A DNA stretch of 64,000 nt, from NCBI GenBank assembly GCA_026874595.1, contig CM049320.1:11435964-11499963 (forward strand), written 5' to 3'. The first letter of the stretch is position 1. The number at the start of each line of letters is the position of its first letter. Position numbers and translations under genes: made by a program. The notes under the pieces are model-generated. The model was not told the origin of the DNA, ran no database searches, and was given only the letters and a program-made list of their open reading frames with translations. The DNA is from Sipunculus nudus (taxonomy: Eukaryota > Annelida > Sipuncula > Golfingiida > Sipunculidae). Below, one piece after another: positions 12,700-26,082 of this stretch.

Positions 12700-12946
12700 C
12701 AGTATGTGGGCGTTCGTTCTGGACCTTCCGCCCGAGGTGTTTTTGTTCTTCGAGAGTTTCAAGGGACACTAGATTGTTGCCTTCAGCGAGGCATTTTTCT
12801 TCGGCAGTTTCCCCAACTGATTCTTGGATAGATCGCCACATGATAACAGTTTCTTTGCCCATTTGGATCCTTGTAGAAATACCTCAGTTTCCCTGGGCAG
12901 ACTTTTAATGCAACATACATTCATCAGATTTTCTTCTTTTACTTCT
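12700..12946 (-). pseudogene. C-type lectin domain, first exon, frameshifted
   Basis: Minus-strand exon with acceptor CATTTTGTCAG and donor ACTG|GTAAAT. One frame reads VCPGKLRYFYKDPNGQRNCY then HVAIYPRISWGN. After one extra base near 12806 the next frame reads AEEKCLAEGNNLVSLETLEE. This is the N-terminal half of a CTLD (C...WF.Y...CYHV......W..AE.KC.AEG.NLVS). The single-base break, and frame trouble near the exon start, argue for a pseudogene or an assembly error. Confidence 0.65.
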
Positions 12947-13290
12947 CTGACAAAATGCGTTAAAAATATATATACTCGCAATTAATTGCCCGGACCTAGA
13001 TACCAAGTAATGGTAACTAAAGTTTACCAATTATGCAGCTTTAGCTTCTTTAGTCAGCTTCAGCTGACCGCTTAACGAGCTAAAGCTGCTTCCTTACACA
13101 GCTTCCGTTGATCATTTACGTAGCAAAAGCTTCACTTGCACAGCTCTAGTTGACCACTTTAGTAGACCCCTCAACACATGCTTTCGGTTGGAGCTAGAGC
13201 TTCCTTAGTCAGATTTGGTTGATGATGTTCGGGCTACAGCTTCACTTACGCCGTTTAACTGGACCATTTACCGAGCTAGATCTTACTTAC

Positions 13291-13367
13291 CTTTTCCACT
13301 GTCATCTTGGGGTATTGTTGAAGTATCGATTGCCTGCAACGACACTGAAAATCCTTAAGTAGATAGA
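13291..13367 (-). pseudogene. Small exon-like block between PAN-like and CTLD exons
   Basis: Acceptor TCAATCAAATCAG and a strong donor AAAAG|GTAAGTAAG. 77 nt would link phase 1 to phase 0, coding YLLKDFQCRCRQSILQQYPK then MTVEK. The splice sites are good, but the peptide matches nothing I recognise. Confidence 0.35.
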
Positions 13368-13820
13368 CTGATTTGATTGATAGATGTATTTTCATCGATA
13401 GTTTTTGGTTAACATGACACAGCATTTGCAACTTGAAAAATAACCCAATCTGCGTCAAAGTCTTAAACTAATTAAAATACTTGATTCAAAGTGTTGAGTT
13501 AAAAGAAATGTGTTTAGTACGAATTCAGTTTCAATGTGTATTGCACATTATAATACTGAATCATGTGTTTTCTGTTCAATATTACAATATTCTAGCACAT
13601 ATTTGGATGTGACAGTAAGCATTAATGCTCCATATGGTATATAAGTGCCGTCTATTATTATATGTCGTTTTACTTCTATCATTAGCTCAACCCTGTAGCC
13701 AGTGTTTTGGATGTGTCTTCATAATTTATTACCAGAACCATCGTTACATGATTTGTTGCAAGTGGAAATACAGAAAATAGTTAATGTGTTCATTAGTTAT
13801 AACAGGTTCAGGAGACGTAC

Positions 13821-14069
13821 CCCAGATGCATTCCCAAGTGTCACAACTGTCCCACGAGGTAAAGTTTAATCTAGGGTTGCCGAGCAATAAGGTGCAGTCT
13901 CCTGCACAGATCATGGCAGCTCTGCATGGGACACTAGCCACTCTGCCACAAGCAGCGAGGCAGGCGAGACGAGGCCCTTCTTCTTTGACAACAATCATTT
14001 GTTTTGATATCTGGGGCCTCATCTGCCTGTGACGGGTGAAAGTCATCATAATGTCAACTTGGATTATAT
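13821..14069 (-). pseudogene. Cys-rich PAN/apple-like exon upstream of the CTLD
   Basis: A minus-strand open exon, acceptor CTTCTCTGTCAG, donor CTGGG|GTACGT, phase 1-1. It codes GPRLACLAACGRVASVPCRA then AMICAGDCTLLLGNP and SWDSCDTWECIWG. The spacing of Cys and the ending C.LL...W resemble PAN modules found before CTLDs in mollusc lectins. The exon itself is unbroken; it is grouped with the broken gene only by position and strand. Function not proven. Confidence 0.45.
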
Positions 14070-14759
14070 CTGACAGAGAAGCTGGGAAATACACAAACAT
14101 ATACTATGTAAAGTGTGTATGCTGACTTAAGAATGAACATCTCCCTGCAATGATTATAATTTTATTATTGCAAAAAAATGTCCTATACCAGATGATAAAA
14201 ATCTACCATTAATCATTTTACTATATCCTGTTGGCGTTGTCACCATATATATCAAATGGAATCGACCAAAGAAATATAGAGCAAGTGATATTGCCAGTTG
14301 TCCAAATAAGCTTATGACTGAAAAGAATAATTCCAAATGGGTAAAGAATTAAATAATATATTTTGATGTTGTGCTACTTTTTGTCACTAACAGCGATCAT
14401 GTAAATATCGCTAAATACAACACGCCAACTTGCATGGTCTACTCAAAGCCCAATATATTTCAATGTCTATTCTGGGCTAAAGATATAAAAAATCAGTTTA
14501 TGTCTAAATGAAACAAAACAAATTCCCGCTTTTTTAAATGTATAATAAGAATATCATGTGTTTGAAAATGGTATACTGTATCCAAAATGCTAGATAAGAC
14601 TTGATGAAACATTCGACTGTTTAAGAACAAGTGCTCCTATATTGGACACATTTGTCCACTTAATAGGATTCAAGGATATTAATCAAGTGACATAAATGTT
14701 ATCACAGTTACAGAACACGCATAAATAGAAGTAATTTTAGATATATCCCAGAATAATTC

Positions 14760-14955
14760 AAACAGACCGATAAGCAGCAAGATTTTCTGGGCGGCTGCCA
14801 TTTTCCCCGGGAGCTCAGTTCATGGTATCAGGTTTAATCGAACTTCAACTACTAAAATATAAAGAGTCAATCTATCAAATAAATTCTTATAAATAAATTT
14901 AAGAGCGAAATGCAACTTTGGCATGTCCTTTTGAATCAGTCCTGTCAAATATTCC
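14760..14955 (+). repeat. Diverged relative of the 5.8-6.9 kb repeat
   Basis: ACCGATAAGCAGCAAGATTT then TCTGGGCGGCTGCCAT, TTCAACTACTAAAA and AAGAGCGAAATGCAACTTTGGCATGTCC follow the order of the three tandem copies. Confidence 0.55.
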
Positions 14956-15839
14956 TTACTGAATGGACTTCTGGATTGGCAAGTTCACTTTCAAATGTAA
15001 TTTTATCGGGTTTGAAGATTTTCTACAGAGGAATTGTGTTATGTGCATTGGTTATGGTTTCAGTGGAGCATATTTGTCCTGATGAGGCATTTGTTAACTG
15101 GCATAACAACTTCAAAATGCCATTCAATTAAGCTTATCGGATATACCCCCCCCCCTTATTGATGCCCCTGGAACTCATCATGCTATTTCATCAAATAAAT
15201 AACCAAAACCAGCCCCGGACCCGCGCCCGCTCCTTAGGTACGCCACTGAGAACACAACCTTTAATGGAGCTATACTTAAACAGAAAAGAGAGGAAGAAAT
15301 GAGCTAATATAACAAAAGAACAAAATGAGCACTGATTTGTACACTTATGTCATCTTAATTAAAATTAAAAATATAAAAAGTGGATATAGAAATAATATAG
15401 AAAAATTTTATGATATCATATAAATATGAACTGAGAAGTGAGTCCAACTGCTGAACGATGTAATATTTTATTATTATTATTATTATCATTTGAATATATG
15501 CATTAAAAACGGTATTTACCGATAAATTGTATCTGTTCATTACTGCTACATACTTAATATCTTAAAATGAAATATAATAGATTAATTAAAGTAAGAAGAG
15601 TGTTACCAGACATAATATTATGTGCATTGTATACATACTGATCTTGTGAACCATTTTATAAATTATAATGTAATGTTATGAAAACAAAAATGTTTAAAAA
15701 AAACCTGGGGTTCACCGTATTTGACAAATGAGCCGCAAGACGCACTATCCCAAATACAACTGAATGTATCCGCCCACTTAGGTATGATTTAAACCAATCT
15801 AAAACTAAAGCTTTAATGGGACATCATCAGGCATAATAT

Positions 15840-16190
15840 TATATGCCTATTCTTTCACACTATCAGTTCAGTTTTGCATTATGCAAAAGTTTCCCAGCAA
15901 AACCATCCCAGCACACAGTCATAGTACCTCGCACACGGCTGTTTAACACCTTGTTATGGCTCTGCGTGTTGGTAAACACAGTCCACGTGTCTTTTTACCA
16001 TTTCCGCGTGACCGGAGCTCCGATTGTGAGCCGCAACACGCGGTGTTTCAGCCAGCGGGAACATGTACTGGTATTAGATTTTTGGGCAAAGTATGTCAGG
16101 CATCTCCTGATTGACACGTGTTGTGGCTCCGCGATGCACACGGCCCTACGCCCTGTGTTAATGTTGACCCTGTGATCGCACCCGGTCCAC
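15840..16190 (+). other. GC- and CpG-rich island in AT-rich DNA
   Basis: About 350 bp with much CG (CCGCGTGACCGGAGCTCC, GCCGCAACACGCGG) and a single open frame of 110 codons (15843-16175) that resembles no protein I know. It abuts the LINE relic, so an insertion of repeat origin or an old CpG island are the main options. Confidence 0.35.
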
Positions 16191-16294
16191 TGTTTTTAAC
16201 ACTAGTTAACAGGAGTACGCAAACGGTTTAAGGCATTTTTTGCAGGTACAGATTTATTTTAAAGGGAAGAAGCTATACATTTCTTGTTATTTAA

Positions 16295-16620
16295 ACATGC
16301 TTTATGGGTGATTGGGCCCCTTTAATTCCGAGCAGTTCAGGCATCCCCGAACGAAGTATCTGGTTATCGATTGTATCAAAAGCTGCTGAGAAATCGAAGA
16401 GCACCGGAATTGTAATTTGTCGTTTACCATTAGCTTGTAAATGTCTTTTAGAACCTGTACAAGGGCGGTTTCTGTACAACAGTTACTTGTATAAACTGAT
16501 TGCATATAGGCTTACACAGGTTGTTCTGTTGCATATATACAGTAATCCGCTGTGCCACTACTGTTTCTAGCACTTTAGAGAAAAATGACAGGTTTCTAAC
16601 TGACATATAGTTTTCAGACA
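16295..16620 (-). pseudogene. LINE (CR1/L2/Jockey-like) reverse transcriptase relic
   Basis: Read on the minus strand from 16610, the frames give NYMSVRNLSFFSKVLETVVA, then a frame change to TETALVQVLKDIYKLM, then another to PVLFDFSAAFDTIDNQIL. These match the order of conserved RT blocks (NYRPVSNL..LSKVLE; STETALL.V; DLSAAFDTIDH..L). At least two frameshifts and no flanking domains show it is a dead fragment. Confidence 0.75.
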
Positions 16621-18478
16621 CTTAGCTTTAAGTGTAAAGGAGTAACTATATAATGACTGTTTCATTCAAAATCGTGCATCTCTAGTGGCAAAAAATTTTC
16701 TAACCAGTGATATGATTACAAGGCACGATTGTATGTAGCGACTTTTTTACCAATCAGGTGGGATAGAGGATCCAGCTTGCATGATTTGTTTGGCATTTTC
16801 TTTTAGTTGAGAGGGTAACCATTATTTGAAACGATGGGCCGGGCTATAACTGAAAATAATAAAAAAAAACAAGAAGAGAACAAATCGTTGAATCTGTATT
16901 TCTCAGGTTTTAAAATGATATTTGTAGTTTCACCTTAACCCCCCCCCCCCCTTTGGTGCATGTGACTATCAAACTATTAAAATGGTGTCTCATTAATCAG
17001 GCATATATATATTCATTTAATTCCCAGGTGTTTTAACAGACTGGATTTTCCTCATGATTTTATGATCAAACAGCTCTGGATTTTCGAAACCTTCAGCCCA
17101 TTTGCTTACCTTAGTCGATAGTTCATTATACCCGAGCTGTGGTACCATCTAACACCTTGTTTTCATTTTTGTATCCTTGTTTCGGGATTTTTAGACCAGC
17201 ATGTATATCAGTACTTCACAGTGTCTGTAAACTATGATGTCACAGGCAAACTGTGCAATCAGGCATTACGTGAAAAGACTGGAAATATTAGGTATTACAC
17301 GAAATGACTGATTCACTCAGGCATTTCGTTAAATGACTAATTTTCCAGGAGAAATGATAATTAATGGTTTCTGAGATTTCAATACTCGCTCTGTTAGCTT
17401 GGATGGATACAGGATTTAGGAAAAGAAGGAGTTCACCCTGGGATGACTAATGGCAAATCCTGAAAAAAAGTACCCAGATTGGGAACAGTGGAGGTCCAGG
17501 CCGCAAACCCCCTGGACCCACCGCCCTCCCTCCTGTGTCCACTTCTGGAGAGGCCTAAACAATCAATGAACATAAATGTGTAGACTCCGTGCACAAAAAA
17601 AAAATTAAGCAACCCGGGGGGTGGGACAGGAGTCAACTTGGTCATTTTAGTATATCAAAGAATATGCTTTTGATACCTTTGTTATCTTAACAAGTATGAC
17701 GTGAGTAATATGGACACAAGTGTTGAAGGATCTCAGTGAAATTCCATAAATGAGCGCGGGTACACGTGGTTGACAGCTTTTTGACGTTTATAGATAAATA
17801 TATATTTTAATTAGAATATTATTTATAGGAGTACATTTTGAATTACAGTAAATTACAGACTTACTTGTAAAATAACAAATTAATGTGTTAAGCCTGTTTA
17901 CAACGGTTCACAGTATAATATTTTGCCAGTTTACATAGGTTCAAAGTATAACATTTTTATGGCCAAATTTTAGTAGGAAAATATCTTTATAACCATGGAT
18001 ATTTACTTAACAGTTTAATTTTTTTTTTTCATTTCATTTTCTCATGTACTGGTCGAATCAAGGCTTCAAAATATTCAGTTGTACACAGAGTCAACTGCAA
18101 AATTACATCGTGCGCCAACTTCATTGTTTTGAAAGTTTAATAAAAAAAGGAAAAATATTAAAATGTTATATTTATATATAACTTAAATTCAGAAATAGGT
18201 ATATATTTATGGTGATGCACGGCTAGGCCATGCATGGTAGCATGAAATCTAACGATATAAGTAAATAAATATGCAACAGATACAGATTGTCCATGCTATT
18301 CATATCAGTATAAGTGTGATTTTTTTTTTTTTTTTTTTTTGCCATGAATTAGCGGAAATACATGTTTTTCCTAGAAATTTCAGTAAACAAATGAAGTTAA
18401 CGGGTGAATTAGGAATTGCTGGTATTAACTTTAAGTTTTAGAAAATTTGTCGATTTTCTTATTCCACACATCCGCTGT

Positions 18479-18481
<3 letters not shown>

Positions 18482-18522
<41 letters not shown>
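18482..18522 (+). repeat. (AT)n microsatellite
   Basis: About 20 AT units. Confidence 0.97.
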
Positions 18523-18523
<1 letters not shown>

Positions 18524-21030
18524 CGAATACAAACATTGTGCTGACACACAGGTACGTCGTCAGTAGTCTATTACTAGTAGCTTGGGAGAGGGGACTGTTG
18601 TGATGCCGGTCATCGCGCAAGGCTGCACGCGGATCCGCGTTTAAAGTTATTCCATTTCTAAACAGAAATGAGCAGGGACCAACCTGGTGAAAGGTCGACA
18701 TGATGAACCAATCAAAGCACGTGTTACAAGCTATAGCCAATCAGATGCTTTATCTGTCACGGAGAACACGAGGGGAATTCCAGGGGAAAATCCAAAGGTA
18801 AGCCGTGCGTGTAATTGTAAACATCACCAGCTCATTTGTTCGGCAGTGCAAGATCTGTAAGAAGTTCAATATTTTTCGTGTATCAGCATATCATATTACC
18901 TGTTATCGTGCCAGATTCAGGCAACAAGGGTGAGGCATCATCTTTTTCATTGGTTTCGATTATTTTAATAATTATATTAATTCTAGTTATTATCAGGTTA
19001 TTGTGGCAGGGTTTATTTCCATTCCCGGGAGTTGGAATAAGCATACTCCGGGAGTCGGTGGAAATAACTTAATAAGGGATGCGGGGAGTGGTAATCAGGG
19101 ATGCTTATTTCCACTCCCTCTTATGATAAAGGCTGGTACAGTCTAGGTATTTTGGCAGTTAAATGACCAAAATTTTGTGTTCATTCTTTCCAATTATAAT
19201 CTAAGTCTGAATTATTGCTTTTGTTTTTCAAAATCCTCTTTAATGTACCTGTATATGAGCATTAGGGATACACATTTATGTTCCTTAAAATATTAGGTTA
19301 AACAGTTTTTGTATTGAAATGCATTTCATTTTAATGTGTTAAACATATATTTGAAGTTTAAAACATTTATGATTTGCAGAGTAACACCTGACAATAAAGT
19401 TGTTTGCCAACAACAGTACATGTAAATTTAAATTTTCTGCAGATTAATTTTGTTGAATTTTGTTGGTTAATTATTTTGAAAATTTATTTGTTGAACATGA
19501 CAACCAACTAAAAGTAGCTCAAGAAGGGTTTCAATGAATTAGACAACACTAGTTTCCTGGCCGAGTCCTTGTTATAGTACATGGCTGGCACCTAATCAGT
19601 GAACCCTGGTACATGTATTGTGTCCATAAGCTCAGACTAGTTCAGTCAGCTCTTGGGTTGGAATACCAGGTAAAGTCTCTAGAGTAAAACTACCCTTGAA
19701 GGTTGGTGTTTCAGTTATTTAGCATACCACTGATTTAGTCTTGAACACTTTGCATGATGTTACTTTGGTGTCATAAAATTACTCGATCTTGATTAGAAGA
19801 AAACTAAAATTTTTAAAGTAATATAGGATACTATAACATACAACAGTATTGAGTATTGTCACTATACCAGTAGACATGCATCTGAAAGATAAGACCAATA
19901 AGATTAATTTTTTTTTATAATGTTATATTCAATTAAGTTATCCAAGAGATTTGCTGTAAATATTTCTATTCTAATAAACACTCGCCTATTCTATCTAACA
20001 TATACGCTCCCGAGGCAGCAGAAAATATTGCGCTTCTAAAGAAGCTATATAGGTAGTAGGCCTATAGGTAAAGGGCTGTGTAAAAAGCATATCCAACATA
20101 GGGAGTGGATAACCCAGAGGGGAGTGGAAATAAGCACTTCCTATTATTATACTGTGTCCATTTGTCACCACAGTTGTTCTGTCTGAAATTTAGATGCAGA
20201 ACTTGGGACCCGACATTGAATAACATTAACTGATTAATTAAGAAGTAGCCTAGCACTTCAGTCTTGATCAAGACTAATGCAGAATCAAACAGTCAATTCG
20301 TCACCAATGTTCTGTATGTTAAAAGTCAACATATTACAATTAAAAAAAAAATGATAATGCAAAAGCAATACTGAAAAATTTATTTTGTAGTTGATTCATT
20401 TAATGTAAATAATGTAAATAAAAACATTGTGCAGCATGGGAAACGAGCTTCCATTGAATGCAGGGCTATTTAGCTATTCATGTCACTGCTCACCGTAAAC
20501 AAAACCCTCACCTACACAGGGTTTATTAAAGTATTAGTTTATTAAAATCTATGTCCATGGTTGCCACATAGAGAAACAAGTCCCTGAAAGAACTTTCAGA
20601 AATCTGAACCTTTGCAGAGGGCAGGGTTGGCATTCTTACAAAAAATAGGTATTTCTTCCCTCCTTTGCCCATGTATGTTGTGACTGTATTTCTTCCTTGG
20701 AAGGGATGGTTGGTATATTTCTTCCCTTCTCTTCCTCCTGGTAGGTTGTGCCAACCCTGCCAGAGGGTAAACACTTTTTGCATTAACTATATAACTTCCT
20801 GGCAATATTTATCTCTTCTCTCATTCAATATTCTGTTCATCTGTCATTATAAGATTTAGAATATGCAATTAATAGACGTGCTAGGCCAAGTCCCTCTTGA
20901 TGTATTGTGATGGTCACTTTGGCACCATTTTCCTTTAGTGACGAATCAACTGTGATGACAAAATGACTGGTTCCCATTCTGTGTATTATGTCAATGTTGT
21001 TCATCTTTACTGTGGTACCAGTATACACAA

Positions 21031-21033
<3 letters not shown>

Positions 21034-21111
<78 letters not shown>
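21034..21111 (+). repeat. (AT)n microsatellite
   Basis: About 38 AT units. Confidence 0.97.
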
Positions 21112-21112
<1 letters not shown>

Positions 21113-21689
21113 TTACGTATATTTGATAAGCCTAAAATTTCTATTACTATAAATCATACAATTAAATTAATTTTATCCCATTTATGGAGTACTGACCCCC
21201 GCTGATACAAACAATTCAGGAACAGTGATTAAGAAGCATTTATGCTTTTATCATGATCCTTGTGCGGGAGGCATTTGTTAACAAACTATTGCATGGCTGA
21301 TTTTCAAACTGACCTTGATTCACAGACATTAAGGAAAATATGAGAGTTAGAACTTTTTCATCAATTCAGAATCAGATAAATTCAGACTTTTACAGTGGAG
21401 CCTGTAAACTTCAGTTCCAATTCTTTTTTTTTTTTTTTAACTTTTTTTTCAATTAAATTAAATTCCAATTCCTTTGCTCTTCCCTTCAATTCCAATTCAA
21501 TTCAGAATCAACTGCAGGAATATGTATTTCAGGAAGGAAAAGCAGTCGAACTTGTAGTGTATACATGCCTTCAAACATATAGCAGATGGCGCATTTAATA
21601 CTTATTAATATATTCTGCCATTTTATTTATTATCACAAATATAAATGAAATTTATACTGTTCATTAGTTCAGATGTCTTTGAAATGTAT

Positions 21690-21972
21690 ATGCACCTGTA
21701 CCTAGGTACACTTAAAAATAATGTACCTGTACCTAGTTACTCTTAAAAAAATGTACCTGTACCTAGGTACTCTTAAAAATAATGTACCTGTACCTAGGTA
21801 CTCTTAAAAATAATGTACTTGTACCTAGGTACTCTTAAAAATAATGTACTTGTACCTAGTTACTCTTAAAAAAATGTACCTGTACCTAGGTACTCTTAAA
21901 AATAATGTACCTGTACCTAGGTACTTTTAAAATAAAGTACCTGTACATAGGTACTTTCTCATGTACCTGAGC
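21690..21972 (+). repeat. 30-bp GTACCTGTACCTAGG minisatellite just upstream of gene 1
   Basis: About nine copies of AATGTACCTGTACCTAGGTA then CTCTTAAAAAT. It ends some 45 bp before the CARD start codon. The GTACCTGTACCT core is shared with the 37-bp array inside intron 5, so the two arrays are probably related. It lies where the 5' UTR, promoter or upstream intron of gene 1 should be. Confidence 0.9.
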
Positions 21973-22015
21973 CCAACTCGGACTCTTTTGTTTTGTTTTT
22001 TTAAGCTGACAAGAC

Positions 22016-22159
22016 ATGGCGTGGACACAGGACCACCTGCGTGTGCTGAAGAAAAACCGTCTGCACATGGTGAAGAATATAGACCTGGCCAACTCAGAAT
22101 TATGGGATGCATTGGTTGCCCGGGAAGTTGTGTCTTCAACGCAAAGAGAAAATATAGAG
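22016..22159 (+). CDS. Gene 1 exon 1: start codon and first half of CARD
   Basis: ATG to a GAG|GTATCT donor gives 48 codons, phase 0. The peptide opens MAWTQDHLRVLKKNRLHMVK and continues with SELWDALVAREVVS, the amphipathic helix 1-3 pattern of CARDs in caspases and IAPs. A pyrimidine-rich tract ending TTTTTTTAAG lies just before the ATG, so an acceptor a few bases upstream and a separate 5' UTR exon are possible. A GTACCTGTACCTAGG minisatellite begins about 325 bp upstream of the ATG. Confidence 0.85.
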
Positions 22160-22738
22160 GTATCTTGTATAATGTAAAACCTTAATAATTATATATATGG
22201 TGCATATCTATATGACATATATCCAGTATATGTGTAGAGTTACACCTGAAAATACTACCACCACAGGGACATGGATAAAGATTTCACATTATCAAAGGGG
22301 TAATCTAAGTAGGATTTAATATAAAGAGCAAAATGAAATGGGGACCATAAGTGGTCATTATTTGGAGGTGGTCCCTAAATTGAGGTGGTCAATAGGCAAA
22401 ATTTTGAGGTATATATGATATATAAAATTACATATATTGGGGATATAACAATAAAGTGATGCACAGATCCTTGGCAATACAAAGGTGAATATTATATCAG
22501 TAGCACCAGTTTGTATGGATATTTGGATGATTTTATATCAGCTGCTTGGTAGTGACGTCCAGTATTTAATAACTGTAAGCTTCATACAAGACACACATAA
22601 GGTGAACAGATTCTGATTGACTAACTGTATGGAAATGGGTTTAATTTTTAATTTTTTTTTTAAATAACTATTATTAGATGAATCCATGAGAAATGCTGAC
22701 ATGTATGCACCATGAGATATTGTATCTTGATGCACCTA

Positions 22739-22823
<85 letters not shown>

Positions 22824-25800
22824 GTATCATATACAATTAGTTTATATGATACATTATTAATGCTTCCCTGCTTGGATGAGCACTTTCACTATGATGTACT
22901 GAATTTCTCGGTGTATTACTTTGATTATATATACATATATATTTACATCAATTTATATGTGTGTGTACTTTTAGAATACTCGAGATGTATAAATATATAT
23001 ATTGTGGATTTACTTTGTAGAATACTCAAGCAGTATTGATTTTATATAAATATATATATGTATAGTAAAACCTGTATAATGAAACAATAGAAAACCTATC
23101 GTAATTCACAAATGGTCATAATAGAAAGGTCACCTTTAAATAATGTGAAAGCTTTTGGTTCACTCAAGGATGGTTTTAATAAACAAATGGTCTTTTAGAC
23201 AGGTTCCATCATCCATGGTAAAACTATATTCTAATATTGTGTTATATTAATACTAAAATTTAATGTAGGTGGTTAATATCGACAGGTTACCTGTCCTACC
23301 TTGGTTCTTTATAATATAATAATATAATTGTGTATTTCAGGGAAGAAATCCCTCAAACAATAAACAAGTCTCTGCTTTGGTGACACACCTTGAAAAAAGA
23401 CCAACAACAGATTTTTATGAGTTCTTGAAGGCGCTTCAAGAAACAGATCAACAGACAATGGCTGAGCACTTGGCAGGCAAGCTTTGCATTCTGTCTTTAT
23501 AGGCCATGACAGAACCAATCAATGAGAATTTTTCAGAATTCTGCATAGAATGTTTAATATCATCTAATAATGTCTAATTGTTTAATGTCGTTTAATAACT
23601 GTTTTTTATCACCATGATCATATATTTAAAAATCAGTTATTTTATCAGTTTTAATTCACCTGACTCTTATGTCATTTGAGGTGTAGTTTTGGTCCATTGG
23701 CCGTTGTCTCTCCATGTGTCCCTATGACTGGCACATTTTGAAACTTCTAGACCTATGAATCTAAAATTTGGTATACTGTGAGATGTCCCCAAGATCTCCT
23801 GCCAAACCAAAAACTAGGTCACTACGACTTTGTTCCTTTAAGGAAATGAGGAAATATCTCAATTTTCCATTAAAAACCTATCATCACACTTCAGGAGGGC
23901 CTAATATCAAAACTACTCATCTGTTTTTTTTTTTTATATATTTACCATAAATATTCCCCAATTCATTTTCTATGTATATGCCAGAATTTAGTTCAATATT
24001 ACTTAATTTTTTAAAGTTATGGGCCAAAATATAATGCACTTTGTAAAATATCAGGAAAGATTTTTACTCTCTCAGCATGATAATTGTAAAAGATAAAGAC
24101 TTTATTTAATCAATATTCAGTTATATACCCAGATGAGATCAGAATTTTTCAAATTTTTGAAGTTATTTGCATTAATATAAAATTGGTACCTTAAATTTTG
24201 CCCAACTTTGACCATGGCAGTTTTATTCCAGTAAATACATTTGATTTAATTTTCACCGTGGCAGCAGGTACACTTAAGGATTTTTTCTGTTAAAATCTGA
24301 AATTAAAAAATAAAATTTAAAAATTCAGGCTAGGTATTGAAGTTTTTCAGAGGCTCTATTGTATTCAATTGCATTGTCAAGCTACAGGCTGCCCACTTCT
24401 GGTCACTACACCACTGCCTGGGTAACGTTATAGTGATGCAACACCAGTCGAGCACCCCTGCTGTCACAGGTGTACAGTTATTCTCATGTCTCCTACAACC
24501 CCCCCCCCTCCCACCAAGTGTATTACAATAATTACAATTGTGTGAACTGTATTTCTTTAACTGTATAGCCATTTCCACTCCAATTAACAGGACTTTTCTT
24601 AAAAAGTAATTCAAGGAGTAATCCAGAAAATGCCATGTTTTAATAAAGTAGCATTTTAAAGAAAATAATTTCCTTTTAAATAAATTATATGAATGAAAAT
24701 ATAATTAAACCCATCAGTAGGAATAATTTGATAATATATCAGCTCAATCATGAATAATTAAAGGTGCAATTAAGGATTGTGAATTCTGAATTGTGTTATT
24801 TTCATATATTTATTGTTTTACAAATTTATATTATATTTAATATTTAATATATTTGATAACAAAATTAAATAAATCTGTATGCTTAATTTGATGTTTCCTG
24901 ACCAAATTTTCTATCAATGCTGATGCAATATAGAATTGTTCATCAACTTGAATATTCAGATATATATGTTATACCATGAATGTACATATTGTTTAAATAA
25001 ATATAAATTTATGAAATAAAAAAAAAATTATGTAAATAAAAACTGAGAATCTAATGCAAACATTTGTCATTATTTACCTGCTTCAGTGGAAAGGGAATTA
25101 AAGTGTTTTGATTTGTTTTTCAATCTCTCGGTTTGTTTTTCAATATTTGATAATTATGAATAAACTTTTTTTTTCCTGTAAGTACTGTTAAATTTATTTT
25201 CATACCCTGTATTTATATGCAAGCGTTTAGTAACTCCCACCATCCTGCCCATGCCATTGAGTCCTTGCACCTGAGCACTGGGGACAATAGTTTATTGCTA
25301 CTGCATAAAATTGACTAAATATAGAAAATATATACAGAGGTACAGATCGAGGTGTTGTAACTCCCATCAGTAACCCTCTCCCACTCCTACCCACCATTAA
25401 GTCCGTCCACCTGTGGAGCAGGAATGTTATGGCAGCTATAGATTCCATAAATTACCTCTTCTTCTCAAATTTGATCTCCATTTGATAATATTTTAGATTT
25501 TTACCTTCAAGGTCAACTTCAGCTGAGCACAGGGACCCAAGGGTCAATTATTTTCCCTAATTCACCATGAGGCCATGTGTAGCTGTACCAATTCAAATAT
25601 ATTGGCATTAATCATATATTTTCTTTATTCCCTTAATATTATGGTATTGATGTTTTAAACAAAGTGATTATTTTTGAGTCCTTTATATCTCATGTTCCTC
25701 AGAAATTTAGTATATGCTGTTTCTTTTGTAGGTCAGATTGGCTATGTGATTCCCAGTGAAGGTATCCATTCATTATATCAATTTTGTATTATCACAGTGA

Positions 25801-25995
25801 TTATCATTATACACACAAACAAACAAACACACACACATACATATATATTGTGTCAGGCCTGTGCCTATGTTTCATACCCAAAGATAGAATTAACCAGTAA
25901 ACCCACTCGTGTCAGAGGTTGGATAACTTAAAGCTTTATTGTTAGACCCTTCAACTTTGACACTATATTTTTTACTCAATGACTTTGACACAGGG

Positions 25996-26082
<87 letters not shown>

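Larger units (their letters stand above)
16620..21690. other. No gene recognised
   Basis: AT-rich, with a T20 run at 18321 and C11 at 16940. The palindrome-rich stretch 19015-19110 (CCATTCCCGGGAGTTGGAATAAGC and a GGAGTGG...CCACTCCC inversion) may be a decayed repeat; similar GGGAGTGGA text recurs at 20100. Confidence 0.4.

Noticed and set aside
13784-14032. An 82-codon + strand frame opposite the PAN-like exon
   Set aside because: It is the antisense shadow of a minus-strand exon that has good splice sites and a Cys pattern.
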